Translations under genes and position numbers: made by a program | NCBI RefSeq assembly: GCF_001673535.1 | Contig: NZ_LZLY01000034.1 | Location: forward strand, 1-64,000 | Source of the DNA: Mycobacterium sp. 1081908.1 | Lineage (GTDB): Bacteria; Actinomycetota; Actinomycetes; Mycobacteriales; Mycobacteriaceae | Length of the DNA: 64,000 bases | Direction of reading: 5' to 3' | Part shown: positions 43,094-51,386 of the stretch, one piece after another | Position numbering within the stretch: position 1 is the first letter of the stretch | Layout of the letters: each line of letters opens with the position of its first letter | The notes under the pieces: model-generated | Database searches by the model: none | Told to the model about the DNA's origin: nothing | Seen by the model: only the letters and a program-made list of their open reading frames with translations

Positions 43094-44524
43094 ATGAGGG
43101 GTTACGCCCAGGGTTCGAGCAGACTTGGGCTCAAGCGGCCTGAAATCGGTAACGACGAATCGTCCACACGAGCTGGGCGCCTCTCGAAGATTCTTCGCAT
43201 CTGCCTGCTGCTCACACTGGCGGTGGACTGTCTAGGGGCGCTCGCGCTTGCCGTCGGTGAATTCTCGATGCCCCTGACCATCTTCGCAACGCTGGCAGCC
43301 ACTATTCAGCTCGCAATAGGTGTCGCGAACGGTTGGGCTTTCAATTCCGTTCGACGGGCGGCTCCAACCTGGGCAAGAGACGCTTTCATCGCTCAAATGT
43401 TCGTGCTTTTTCTCGCAGGATACATAATCGTCGTCGACCAGCGAAGCGCGATAAGAAACTGGTATGTGATGGCAACTGCGGGATTGGTCGCTGGCGCCTC
43501 TTTCCTATGGCTTCTACTTCTGGCGCCAAAGTCCAGATTCGAATGGACAAAGCCCGCGGTAGTTGTAACCGCACTCTTTCCGCTCGCCGGACTTCTTCAG
43601 TTCTGGCTGCAAAACTACTACATGCCTTCAACCTCATTGCCCCTCGTCGATATAACGACCGAGCTCTCGCCACAGGGCTGGTCCGGGTCGATCGTCCATT
43701 TGTCGGCAAAGGTCACAATTCATAATCGCGGTTCCACGCGGGTTAACATCGCGAATTCGCTGATGAGGGTGACTGCATACTCGAAAGACCCGAAAGACCT
43801 AGACACGAAAATCTACTGGAATAAGTGCGCGGAAACGCCAGACCGGGACGAAGGCTGGTGCAGGCTGGCGCGAGGCATAGATCCCTCGGGAAATTCACTG
43901 GACCTGGATTTCCGCGTAAATCCGACTATAACTGGCTTCTTCACGCCCACTCCACCCACAGGTAGCCAACTAGTTTACGTCACCACTCTTCAGTCTGATT
44001 TTTTGGTTCCGGGCGAGACGGATGTCTTTCAAAGAGACGTGGATATAGACTCCGGAAAGGTTTCGCTGGTTCGCTTATCCGCCGCCGCTATAACCCTCAC
44101 CGACCGAAGGATCGAAGATATTCGATCGTGCACCGACAAACACACTTCGGCATATGCGGATTTCACACAATTTGCATCAGAGGTACGACAGGCGCAGCCG
44201 TTGCAAGGTTCGAATACCCACTATTTCTGTCGAGAATTCGACATCGCCCCACGCAATTTCATCGAGAAATTGATCGCTAATCATCCAGCCGTGGAACTGA
44301 CCACCTGGCTCAATAATCCAAACGATGTGGGCACTGAATATCCCATAATCACCTATCGTTTCGGGACCGCTGGACGGTTCGATAATCCAAATCCGGACCG
44401 CGAGTCAGAAAGAAAACTTGAGGAGCTGAATCCGGGGAGCGAGATGACAAGCGAATCCGAGTACGCGCCCACCGAGAAGCCCCCGCCCGGCCCAGCGCCG
44501 GCACCGCCCAGCGGGAAGGGCTGA
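43094..44524 (+). CDS. Orphan membrane protein with large extracellular domain, atypical composition
   Basis: The 476-residue protein has four N-terminal helices (ILRICLLLTLAVDCLGALAL, MPLTIFATLAATIQLAIGV, FIAQMFVLFLAGYIIVV and YVMATAGLVAGASFLWLLLL) and a fifth near VVVTALFPLAGLLQFWL. About 280 outward-facing residues follow, with paired cysteines, and a Pro-rich tail. No family is recognised. Third codon positions use A/T freely, unlike its neighbours, pointing to horizontal transfer. ATG at 43094 follows GAGAGGGGA. Confidence 0.75.
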   Translation: MRGYAQGSSRLGLKRPEIGNDESSTRAGRLSKILRICLLLTLAVDCLGALALAVGEFSMPLTIFATLAATIQLAIGVANGWAFNSVRRAAPTWARDAFIAQMFVLFLAGYIIVVDQRSAIRNWYVMATAGLVAGASFLWLLLLAPKSRFEWTKPAVVVTALFPLAGLLQFWLQNYYMPSTSLPLVDITTELSPQGWSGSIVHLSAKVTIHNRGSTRVNIANSLMRVTAYSKDPKDLDTKIYWNKCAETPDRDEGWCRLARGIDPSGNSLDLDFRVNPTITGFFTPTPPTGSQLVYVTTLQSDFLVPGETDVFQRDVDIDSGKVSLVRLSAAAITLTDRRIEDIRSCTDKHTSAYADFTQFASEVRQAQPLQGSNTHYFCREFDIAPRNFIEKLIANHPAVELTTWLNNPNDVGTEYPIITYRFGTAGRFDNPNPDRESERKLEELNPGSEMTSESEYAPTEKPPPGPAPAPPSGKG

Positions 44525-44693
44525 ATCCCGATATTTGAACCGGGCTGACTTATTCAGTTGGTCCGGCAATCGGACATAGTTCGGACAAGGCGGCATAGGC
44601 CAAGAGTGTCCGCGACATCGTCGAGGGAGGCGTCGACGCGCGGTTGTCGGCCGCGGAGCCTCAGGGCTGAGGTTCCCCACCTCGCGGCGACCC

Positions 44694-44723
44694 GCACAAG
44701 AACCAAGCAAGAATCACGCAAGG
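44694..44723 (+). repeat. Shared 30-base leader motif, copy 1
   Basis: The motif begins GCACAAGAACCAAGCAAGAA and ends CACGCAAGG; it recurs at 47715-47744 and 48900-48929 with at most one change. Copy 1 lies 56 bases before the first lipoprotein start. Repeated CAAG units inside it suggest a protein-binding or RNA leader element. Confidence 0.7.
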
Positions 44724-44779
44724 TATCAGCGACATCGTTGCCGCAATTGCCACTTACCGCTCGCGGGAAAGGAACCGAA

Positions 44780-46012
44780 ATGATCACGAGTTCGCGCCAC
44801 TCCACCGCACGGCGCTGGCGCGCCGGCCTCGTCGCGCTGGCCGCGGTTCTGGCGGCTGGGTGCTCGTCGAACGATGCGACCGCATCGCACCCGGGCAACC
44901 CCACGACATCCATGCCAACCGCGGCCGCAGAGATGGCGGCTCATGGCGTCGAGAAATCGATCGGCGACGTGCCCTGGTCGCAAGTCGGTCCGGGCTGGAT
45001 GCTCGCGACGTGGAGCCCGGCCGTGAGCGTGCCTCCCGGTGTGCCGCCGCCTCCGGGCTCGCCGGCGCCCGACACGGTCCCCGTCACCCTGTACCTCGTC
45101 GACCCGGCGGGCGGTCGCTACGCGATCACCACCTTCCCGCCGAAGGCTGGACCCCACGGGGTCGAGTGGTCGGGCGACGGCAGCCACGCCCTTTGGGCCT
45201 CCGCGGGCCCCGGAAAATCGACGGTGATCACCGAGCTCGACCTGCACAACGGCACCCGCACCACGTTCACCGTTGACGGCTCGTCTGTCGCCCCTCGCTT
45301 CACCCGCCCCGACGGCAAGGCGCTGCTGCTGACAGTGGACAAAAAACTGATGCGGGTCGACCTGGCCGGCAATCCGCAGCTGACCTATCCGACCGACAAG
45401 CTCCCGAGCGCCTTCAACGGTCAGTACCTCTCAACCCCGGACGGCACGCAGCTGGTGCTGGGTACCGCCTCCGGCCTTGCTCTGATGGGCAACGACGGAA
45501 CAGTCGGCAAGGAGCTGTCGTCGACGGAAGGAAGCTGCTCACCGGTGCGATGGTGGGACGCCGGCGCGAAAACCGTCCTCGCCAACTGCAGTGCCGCAAA
45601 CCAGCGCGGACGGCTCTGGCTGGTCCCCATCGACGGTTCGGCACCGACCGCGCTCACCGCGCCGATAACGGACCCGGCGTCGCACGACACCGGCGACATC
45701 AGCGCATGGCAACTGCCGGCCGGCACCTATGTCCAGTACGCGGGCGGATGCGGCGCCATCCACCTCGGCAAGCTCAACCCCGACGGCACGGTGTCCAAGG
45801 TTGCGGTGCCCAACGTCGATCCGAGTCACAGCATCTATGTGATCGGCGTCCACGGCGGGAACCTCGACCTCAAAGCCACGGTCGCCGGTTGCGGACCCGC
45901 CGAGTCGCTGCTCGAGTACGACCCCGCCGCCGGCACCACCAACGTTCTGCTGGGACCGCCGCTCAACGGCGGCGCGGTCATCAGCGCGGTGCCTTACCCG
46001 GGCGAGCAGTAG
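44780..46012 (+). CDS. Lipoprotein with predicted beta-propeller-like fold
   Basis: The 410-residue lipoprotein has signal RWRAGLVALAAVLAAGC with the lipid Cys, then a linker and regular WD-like blocks (RYAITTFPP, LLLTVDKKLMRVDLAGN, YLSTPDGTQLVLGTASG). A propeller fold is inferred. It is anchored outside the membrane. ATG at 44780 follows AAAGGA. The next gene begins one base after its stop, so the pair is an operon; leader motif copy 1 precedes it. Confidence 0.78.
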   Translation: MITSSRHSTARRWRAGLVALAAVLAAGCSSNDATASHPGNPTTSMPTAAAEMAAHGVEKSIGDVPWSQVGPGWMLATWSPAVSVPPGVPPPPGSPAPDTVPVTLYLVDPAGGRYAITTFPPKAGPHGVEWSGDGSHALWASAGPGKSTVITELDLHNGTRTTFTVDGSSVAPRFTRPDGKALLLTVDKKLMRVDLAGNPQLTYPTDKLPSAFNGQYLSTPDGTQLVLGTASGLALMGNDGTVGKELSSTEGSCSPVRWWDAGAKTVLANCSAANQRGRLWLVPIDGSAPTALTAPITDPASHDTGDISAWQLPAGTYVQYAGGCGAIHLGKLNPDGTVSKVAVPNVDPSHSIYVIGVHGGNLDLKATVAGCGPAESLLEYDPAAGTTNVLLGPPLNGGAVISAVPYPGEQ

Positions 46013-46013
46013 C

Positions 46014-47660
46014 GTGCGACCGCACCAGCGGCTGTGGCGGCACCGCCGAAACGCCACGATCGTCGCCCTCGCCGTTGCCGTCATCGGCATCACAGCGTGC
46101 CACTCGTCGCCGCCGGCCGCCCAACAAACCGTGCTGCCGCTGGGCGGTCTCAACCACCCCGCCGGCGTCGCGGTGGATACCCACGGCGCGGTGTATGTCG
46201 CCGACAGCGGCAACAAGCGAGTGCTCAAGTTGGCCTCCGGGTCCAACAGCCCGACGGTGCTGCCGTTCACCGGGCTCAACTACCCCGACAGCGTGGCGGT
46301 AGACGCCGCCGGCGCCGTCTACGTCACGGACGACCACAACAACCGGGTGGTGAAGCTGCCGGCCGGGTCCACGACCCAGACGGTGTTGCCGTTCACGGGC
46401 CTCAACGGCCCGGATGGCGTGGCAGTGGATGCGGCCGGCGCCGTTTACGTCGCCGACTACCTCAATGCTCGGGTGGTCGAGTTGGCCGCCGGGTCGACCA
46501 CCCAGACGGTGCTGCCATTCACCCAACTCGGCCTGCCGCGCGGTGTCGCGGTGGACGGCGCCGGCAGCGTCTACGTCGCCGACTTCGGGCGCAAGCGGGT
46601 GGTGAAGCTCGCGGCCGGGGCGACCACCCAGGCCGTTCTGCCATTCGACGGCCTCCACGGCCCCATCGGGGTGGCGGTCGACACCGCCGGAAGGGTTTCT
46701 GTCACAGACTATTTCAACAACGCCGCGGTGACGATGGCGGCCGGATCGTGCACCCAGACGGTGCTGCCGTTCATCGGCCTCACCGGCCCCGAGAGTGCGG
46801 CGGTCGACACCGCCGGAAATGTGTATGTGGTCGACGCCCAAAACAACAGAGTCGTGAGGCTCTCGTCGGCGCAGTCAGCGGCGCCGCCGGCGTGCCGACA
46901 GACGGTGCTGCCGTTCACTGGCCTCGACGATCTCTGGGCCCTGGCGGTGGACACCGCCGGCAATGTCTATGTCGTCAACAACACCTCGGGCGACCACCGC
47001 AACCGGGTAATCAAGCTGGCGGCCGGGTCCAACACCCAAACCGATCTGCGGTTCACCGGCCTCGGCTTCCCCGAGAGCGTGGCGGTCGACACCGCCGGCA
47101 ACACGTACGTCGTCGACAACAAAACCAATCGAGTGTTGAAGTTGGCGCCAGACTCCAATACCCAGACCGTGCTGCCGTTTTCCGGCGTCGCCCCCCGGGC
47201 TGTTGCGGTCGACACCGCGGGCGATGTGTTCGTCACCGATTACCGCAAGAATCGGGTGCTGAAGTTGGCCGCCGGGTCTAACACGCCAACTGTCCTGCCG
47301 TTCACCGGCATCGGCGACCCTTGGGGCATTGCGGTGGACACCGCCGGCGATGTCTACATCGTCGACTACGACAAGGTCCTGAAGCTGGCGGCCGGGTCGA
47401 ACACGCCAACGGTCCTGCCGTTCAACGGCCTTAGCCGAGCCGACGGCGCGCACGGCGTCGCGATCCTCGCGGCGGGCGCCGTCTACGTCGCTGATTCCGC
47501 CAACAAGCGGGTCGTGAAGCTCGCGGCCGGGTCGAACACCCAAACTGTGCTGCCGTTCGCCGGCCTCGGCGACCCTTGGGGGGTGGCGGTGGACGCGTCG
47601 GGCGCCGTCTACGTGACCGACCGCGATAACGCCGAGGTGGTGAAGCTGGCGGCGGGCTGA
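46014..47660 (+). CDS. NHL-repeat lipoprotein with twelve repeats (two six-bladed propellers)
   Basis: After signal IVALAVAVIGITAC with a lipid Cys, twelve repeats of about 42 residues follow, each of the form TVLPF..GL..P..VAVD..G.VYV.D....RV.KLAAGS. After repeat six an extra Ser/Ala/Pro/Cys spacer (RLSSAQSAAPPAC) interrupts the series, so the protein is two six-bladed propellers. The same repeat forms the sensor domain of mycobacterial PknD. It probably binds a ligand at the cell surface; no kinase is attached. The start is GTG at 46014. Confidence 0.88.
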   Translation: MRPHQRLWRHRRNATIVALAVAVIGITACHSSPPAAQQTVLPLGGLNHPAGVAVDTHGAVYVADSGNKRVLKLASGSNSPTVLPFTGLNYPDSVAVDAAGAVYVTDDHNNRVVKLPAGSTTQTVLPFTGLNGPDGVAVDAAGAVYVADYLNARVVELAAGSTTQTVLPFTQLGLPRGVAVDGAGSVYVADFGRKRVVKLAAGATTQAVLPFDGLHGPIGVAVDTAGRVSVTDYFNNAAVTMAAGSCTQTVLPFIGLTGPESAAVDTAGNVYVVDAQNNRVVRLSSAQSAAPPACRQTVLPFTGLDDLWALAVDTAGNVYVVNNTSGDHRNRVIKLAAGSNTQTDLRFTGLGFPESVAVDTAGNTYVVDNKTNRVLKLAPDSNTQTVLPFSGVAPRAVAVDTAGDVFVTDYRKNRVLKLAAGSNTPTVLPFTGIGDPWGIAVDTAGDVYIVDYDKVLKLAAGSNTPTVLPFNGLSRADGAHGVAILAAGAVYVADSANKRVVKLAAGSNTQTVLPFAGLGDPWGVAVDASGAVYVTDRDNAEVVKLAAG

Positions 47661-47714
47661 TGCGTCGAAGTGCCGGTTCGCTCTATCTGCCTGCGCTGCA
47701 ATGCCTTTCGCTGG

Positions 47715-47744
47715 GCACAAGAACCAAGCAAGAAACACGCAAGG
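47715..47744 (+). repeat. Shared 30-base leader motif, copy 2
   Basis: Same motif as 44694-44723, here 89 bases before the six-repeat NHL lipoprotein. The flanking sequence (TGCCTGCGCTGCAATG upstream and the GGACATGTTCGGCGGAAAGG region downstream) is also shared with copy 3. Confidence 0.75.
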
Positions 47745-47832
47745 CGCCCGCCGCAGCCTTAGCGTGACTGGCCACAACAGCCGCGCCCGGCGACCCAGTC
47801 TCGGACATGTTCGGCGGAAAGGAAAGCAAATC

Positions 47833-48804
47833 ATGAAGAACGCAAGAATCGCGGCGCTCTCCATCGCCGCGCTCGTGCTCCTCGCCGTTGCCGCCATCGG
47901 CGTCACCGGATGCAGCAAGACGCCGCCGTCCCCGCATGGAACGGCAACGAAGAGCGCGTCTACCGGACCAACGAATCCGTCGACGGGGCCAACGCCGCCG
48001 CCATCCCGACAAACCGTGCTGCCGTTCAGCGGCCTCACCAACCCCCAAAGTGTGGCGGTGGACAGCGCCGGCGACGTGTACGTCGTCGACTATGACAGCG
48101 GTCACCACGACTCGCACGGTCGCGTGGTGAAGTTGGCGGCCGGGTCGGGCGGGCAGACAGTGCTGCCGTTCAGCGGCCTTGATCACCCCGGCGATGTGGC
48201 GGTGGACGCTTCCGGCAACGTCTATGTCACCGACTACCGCAACCGTCGGGTGCTGAGGTTGGCGGCCGCGTCGAACACCCAGACGGTGCTGCCGTTCGCA
48301 GGCCTCGAGGGCCCCTCCGGTATAGCGGTGGACGCTTCCGGCAACGTCTACGTCGTCGACGGCGGAAGCAACGCCGACCCCCACCACTATCGAGTAGTGG
48401 AGTTGGCGGCCGGGTCGAACACCCAGACGGTGCAGCCGCTCACCGGCCTCGACACCGCTTCCGGTCTGGCGGTGGACAGCGCCGGCAAGGTGTACGTGCT
48501 CGACATGGGCAAGCATGGAACTGATGCTCGGGTGGTGACGTTGGCAGCCGGGTCGAACACCCAAACGGTGCTGCCATTCACCGGCCTCGACACCCCTACC
48601 GGTCTGGCGGTGGACACCGCGGGCACCGTCTACGTCGTCGACCGCAACCACGACCGCGTGGTGGGGTTGGCTCCCGGATCGAACAATCAAACAGTGCTGC
48701 CGTTCACCGGCCTCCGCTTCCCATTCTGTGTGGCGGTGGACACCGCCGGCAACCTCTACGTCACCGACGAGCGGCAACATGTGGTGAAGCTGGCGGCGGG
48801 CTGA
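47833..48804 (+). CDS. NHL-repeat lipoprotein with six repeats
   Basis: The 323-residue protein has signal MKNARIAALSIAALVLLAVA ending VTGC (lipid Cys), a Thr/Pro/Ser linker and six NHL repeats, making one propeller like the PknD sensor domain. It is a shorter paralogue of the preceding gene. The leader and signal peptide are nearly identical in DNA to those of the next gene, whose propeller is of a different type. AAAGGAAAG precedes the ATG. Confidence 0.88.
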   Translation: MKNARIAALSIAALVLLAVAAIGVTGCSKTPPSPHGTATKSASTGPTNPSTGPTPPPSRQTVLPFSGLTNPQSVAVDSAGDVYVVDYDSGHHDSHGRVVKLAAGSGGQTVLPFSGLDHPGDVAVDASGNVYVTDYRNRRVLRLAAASNTQTVLPFAGLEGPSGIAVDASGNVYVVDGGSNADPHHYRVVELAAGSNTQTVQPLTGLDTASGLAVDSAGKVYVLDMGKHGTDARVVTLAAGSNTQTVLPFTGLDTPTGLAVDTAGTVYVVDRNHDRVVGLAPGSNNQTVLPFTGLRFPFCVAVDTAGNLYVTDERQHVVKLAAG

Positions 48805-48899
48805 CGACGAGTGCACGTACGTCACACGCTCGAAAGTCAGGCCCCTGAGATATTTGCCTGCGCTGCAATGTGTTTCGCATGCCGACCCACAGCGAACCG

Positions 48900-48929
48900 G
48901 CACAAGAACCAAGCAAGAAACACGCAAGG
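48900..48929 (+). repeat. Shared 30-base leader motif, copy 3
   Basis: Same motif as 47715-47744, identical across the 30 bases, here 110 bases before the YVTN lipoprotein. The whole upstream region from TGCCTGCGCTGCAATG onward is a duplicate of the copy 2 region. Confidence 0.75.
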
Positions 48930-49038
48930 CGCCCACCGCAGCCTTGGTATGACAGACCACAACAGCCGCCCCCGGCAACCCGTTCCACGCCATCGCGGCA
49001 TCCCAGCCCGGACATGTTCGGCGGAAAGGAAAGCAATC

Positions 49039-50076
49039 ATGAAGAACGCAAGAATCGCGGCGCTCTCCGTCGCGACCGCCATCGCCGCGCTCGTGCTGCC
49101 TGCCGTTGCCGCCATCGGTGTCACCGGATGCAGTAAGACGCCTCCGACTTACCGGGTTACCGCCACGGTGCCCGTCGGCAAGTCGGCGTCGGGGGTGGCG
49201 GTGGACTCGGGCACCCACACCGTTTACGTCACCAACCGCGACGACGACACGCTGTCGGTGATCGACGCCGCGAAGCGCACCGTCACCGCCACCGTGCCCG
49301 TCGGCAAGCCGTTCTATGGCCCGGAGGGGGTGGCGGTGGACCCGGGCACCCACACCGTCTACGTCACCAACTACGGCGTCACGGTGTCGGTGATCGACGC
49401 CTCGACGCGCACCGTCACCGCCACCGTGCCCGTCAGCGCGGGCCCGGAAGAGAACCCGGCGGGGGTGGCGGTGGATCCGGGCACCCACACCGTCTACGTC
49501 GGTCGACTTCGAACGGCCGCTGCCCATGTCGGCAACGACGACGGCGAGGTCTCGGTGATCGACGCCCCGACGCGCACCGTCACCGCCACCGTGACGGTCG
49601 GCAAGCAACCACACTCGGTGGCGGTGGATCCGGGCACCCACACCGTCTACGCCACCAACGCCAACGACAACACGGTGTCGGTGATCGACGCCTCGACGCG
49701 CACGGTCGTCGCCACCGTGCCCGTCGGCAAGAACCCGGGCGGCCTGGCGGTGGATCCGGGCACCCATACCGTCTACGTCACCAACGGCGGCGACGGGACG
49801 GTGTCGGTGATCGACGCCTCGACCCGCACCGTCAGCGCCACCGTGCCCGTCGGCAAGCACCCGGCCGGGGTGGCGGTGGACCCGGGCACCCACACCGTCT
49901 ACGTCACCAACCGCGACGACAACACGGTGTCGGTGATCGACGCCTCGACGCGCACCGTCACCGCCACCGTGCCCGTCGGCAAGCACCCGGGCGAGGTGGC
50001 GGTGGACCCGGGCAGCCACACCGCCTACGTCACCGACGGCGGCGACAACACGGTGTCGGTGATCGAATCTCGATAG
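49039..50076 (+). CDS. YVTN beta-propeller lipoprotein with seven repeats
   Basis: The 345-residue protein has signal MKNARIAALSVATAIAALVL ending VTGC, then seven repeats of the form GVAVDPGTHTVYVTN..D.TVSVIDASTRTVTATVPVGK (shown as a pattern). This is the YVTN/YncE seven-bladed propeller. The N-terminal YRVTATVPVGK supplies the strand that closes the last blade. It is probably a surface-anchored binding protein. Repeats are nearly identical in DNA, a sign of recent duplication. Confidence 0.88.
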   Translation: MKNARIAALSVATAIAALVLPAVAAIGVTGCSKTPPTYRVTATVPVGKSASGVAVDSGTHTVYVTNRDDDTLSVIDAAKRTVTATVPVGKPFYGPEGVAVDPGTHTVYVTNYGVTVSVIDASTRTVTATVPVSAGPEENPAGVAVDPGTHTVYVGRLRTAAAHVGNDDGEVSVIDAPTRTVTATVTVGKQPHSVAVDPGTHTVYATNANDNTVSVIDASTRTVVATVPVGKNPGGLAVDPGTHTVYVTNGGDGTVSVIDASTRTVSATVPVGKHPAGVAVDPGTHTVYVTNRDDNTVSVIDASTRTVTATVPVGKHPGEVAVDPGSHTAYVTDGGDNTVSVIESR

Positions 50077-50164
50077 TGGTGTGCGCCGGTGTGTGGGGGG
50101 GCGACGGATTGTCTTGTCCGCCAAGGATGGTGGGCGTACCCAGAGCCGACGAATCCCGCTAATC

Positions 50165-50184
50165 ATAGAGTGCACAAGCTCTAT
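50165..50184 (-). terminator. Hairpin downstream of tRNA-Val(CAC)
   Basis: ATAGAG at 50165-50170 pairs with CTCTAT at 50179-50184 with an eight-base loop. It lies 19 bases beyond the 3' end of the minus-strand tRNA and could terminate it. There is no strong T run, so confidence is limited. Confidence 0.4.
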
Positions 50185-50202
50185 TCGTGCAGGTCAGCAG
50201 GG

Positions 50203-50274
50203 TGGTCCCGGCTGGGATCGAACCAGCGACCTTCCGCGTGTGAAGCGGACGCTCTTCCACTGAGCCACGGGACC
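50203..50274 (-). tRNA. tRNA-Val(CAC)
   Basis: Folds as a cloverleaf: acceptor GGTCCCG with CGGGACC, D arm GCTCAGTGGAAGAGC, anticodon stem TCCGC/GCGGA around TTCACAC (anticodon CAC, reading GTG), T arm GCTGGTTCGATCCCAGC. CCA is not encoded. It is transcribed opposite to the other three tRNAs. Confidence 0.95.
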
Positions 50275-50451
50275 CGGCGCCGAGGGGCGAACGACGAAGA
50301 AGACTAGCACGAATCGGACTGCGCCCAACTCGCCGCGTGCGTCGCCGGGCGCGCTAGCCTAGAGCCGCAACGTAACCAAGAGATTTGTGCGTGCCCGCTC
50401 AGGTGGACTATCGTCGTCCTTCGCGACGGGCGACGATCTCGCCCGTTGCGC

Positions 50452-50524
50452 GCGGACGTAGCGCAGTTGGTAGCGCATCACCTTGCCAAGGTGAGGGTCG
50501 CGGGTTCGAATCCCGTCGTCCGCT
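50452..50524 (+). tRNA. tRNA-Gly(GCC)
   Basis: Acceptor GCGGACG pairs with CGTCCGC; D arm GCGCAGTTGGTAGCGC; anticodon stem TCACC/GGTGA around TTGCCAA (anticodon GCC); T arm GCGGGTTCGAATCCCGT. CCA is not encoded. It begins the plus-strand tRNA cluster. Confidence 0.96.
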
Positions 50525-50553
50525 CGAAGGTGCAAGTGGCATCAATCCCCAGC

Positions 50554-50624
50554 GGTGGAGTGGCCGAGTGGTGAGGCAACGGCCTGCAAAGCCGTGCACA
50601 CGGGTTCGATTCCCGTCTCCACCT
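50554..50624 (+). tRNA. tRNA-Cys(GCA)
   Basis: Acceptor GGTGGAG pairs with CTCCACC; anticodon stem ACGGC/GCCGT around CTGCAAA (anticodon GCA); T arm CACGGGTTCGATTCCCGTC region; discriminator T as usual for tRNA-Cys. It lies 29 bases after tRNA-Gly. Confidence 0.95.
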
Positions 50625-50643
50625 CCAAGTTTTGACCCCCCAG

Positions 50644-50715
50644 GCGCGATTAGCTCAGCGGGAGAGCGCTTCCCTGACACGGAAGAGGTCACTGGTTCAA
50701 TCCCAGTATCGCGCA
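50644..50715 (+). tRNA. tRNA-Val(GAC), integration target
   Basis: Acceptor GCGCGAT pairs with ATCGCGC; D arm GCTCAGCGGGAGAGC; anticodon stem CTTCC/GGAAG around CTGACAC (anticodon GAC); T arm ACTGGTTCAATCCCAGT. CCA follows in the DNA. Its last 25 bases plus CCA are repeated exactly at 62344-62371, so the gene is rebuilt by the integrated element and is the attachment site. M. tuberculosis phiRv2 also uses a tRNA-Val gene. Confidence 0.96.
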
Positions 50716-50718
50716 CCA
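50691..50718 (+). repeat. attL core (28-bp direct repeat)
   Basis: Runs from ACTGGTTCAATC in the tRNA T arm to the CCA at 50716-50718. It is identical to 62344-62371; the flanking bases differ on both sides, which fixes the limits of the core. Confidence 0.93.
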
Positions 50719-50752
50719 CGTTCTACGTGCATAGACGGCTGATCCGACTCGG

Positions 50753-50774
50753 TTTTGCACCACATATGCACCAC
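50753..50774 (+). repeat. Probable integrase arm-type site, left end
   Basis: A 22-base sequence with two GCACCAC units ten bases apart (the run includes GCACCACATATGCACCAC). It recurs exactly and in the same orientation at 62204-62225, just inside the other end. GCACCAC also occurs at the end of the att core, fitting sites bound by the integrase N-terminal domain. Confidence 0.65.
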
Positions 50775-50826
50775 AACGTAGATGCAGGTCAGGGCTCCGC
50801 ACAGTATCAGTGAGGAGAACCCCGCA

Positions 50827-51237
50827 GTGACCGCAGCAACCAATCCGCGACCTGATGTGTCGGCGCCTGGTGCCACGGTGGACTTCCCCGAACAGGAAGG
50901 TCCAGCCATGACAACGACCGCAACCAGCACACAACCCGATGTCCCGTTGCCGGCCGGCGCCGTAGCGGATTGTGAGAGCTGGGCGTTCTGGGACAACGAG
51001 TTTCGTATCTTCCACGGCCCCGACCGGACTGTCTCGAACGCCGCTGGCAAGAAGATCGCCGAAGTACGGACCGGAGGGATACAGCGCCGGGACGGAAGCA
51101 TCGACACGACCGAGTGCCCGCCGAGCATGGATGTCTACGTGCTCACCGACGACGGGCTCACCGCGGAACAAGCGCGTGAGCTGGCAGCTGCGCTGCTCAT
51201 GGCCGCTGAGGAGCTCGACAGGTGGGCCGAGCGATGA
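50827..51237 (+). CDS. Hypothetical protein of the integrative element
   Basis: The 136-residue protein (SWAFWDNEFRIFHGPDRTV, TTECPPSMDVYVLTDDGLTAEQARELAAAL) has no known domain. GTG at 50827 follows AGGAGA. An in-frame ATG at 50908 after GGAAGGT is equally possible and would give 109 residues. It starts a run of three overlapping small genes at the left end of the element. Confidence 0.72.
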   Translation: MTAATNPRPDVSAPGATVDFPEQEGPAMTTTATSTQPDVPLPAGAVADCESWAFWDNEFRIFHGPDRTVSNAAGKKIAEVRTGGIQRRDGSIDTTECPPSMDVYVLTDDGLTAEQARELAAALLMAAEELDRWAER

Positions 51238-51386
51238 AGACGCCCATCGGCAACTACTCGGCGCGGGAAATCATCGACGAGCTGATCAGGCGCGTCGGTC
51301 ACGCCGAGACCTGCCGCCGGATCGGCAAGCCGGAATCGACGGATCTGGACCAGTTGGCCGACGACCTGGACCGGGAGTTCACGTGA
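51234..51386 (+). CDS. Small hypothetical protein (50 residues)
   Basis: ATG at 51234 overlaps the upstream stop as ATGA, and its own stop at 51384-51386 overlaps the next GTG start as GTGA. The protein (MKTPIGNYSAREIIDEL, HAETCRRIGKPESTDLDQ) is helical and unrecognised. The double overlap is the main support that it is translated. Confidence 0.65.
   Translation: MKTPIGNYSAREIIDELIRRVGHAETCRRIGKPESTDLDQLADDLDREFT

Noticed and set aside
49180..50060. Regular DNA repeats resembling a CRISPR array
   Set aside because: The repeats are about 126 bases, in frame, and encode YVTN propeller blades; there are no spacers and no cas genes.
47683..50175. Minus-strand open frame of 830 codons opposite the propeller genes
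   Set aside because: It mirrors the repeat structure of the plus-strand NHL and YVTN genes, is rich in Arg/His/Gly, and has no domain or ribosome site. Long antisense frames are common at this GC content.
50360..50451. Possible riboswitch or small RNA before tRNA-Gly
   Set aside because: No conserved motif or convincing fold was found; the segment is probably just the tRNA promoter.
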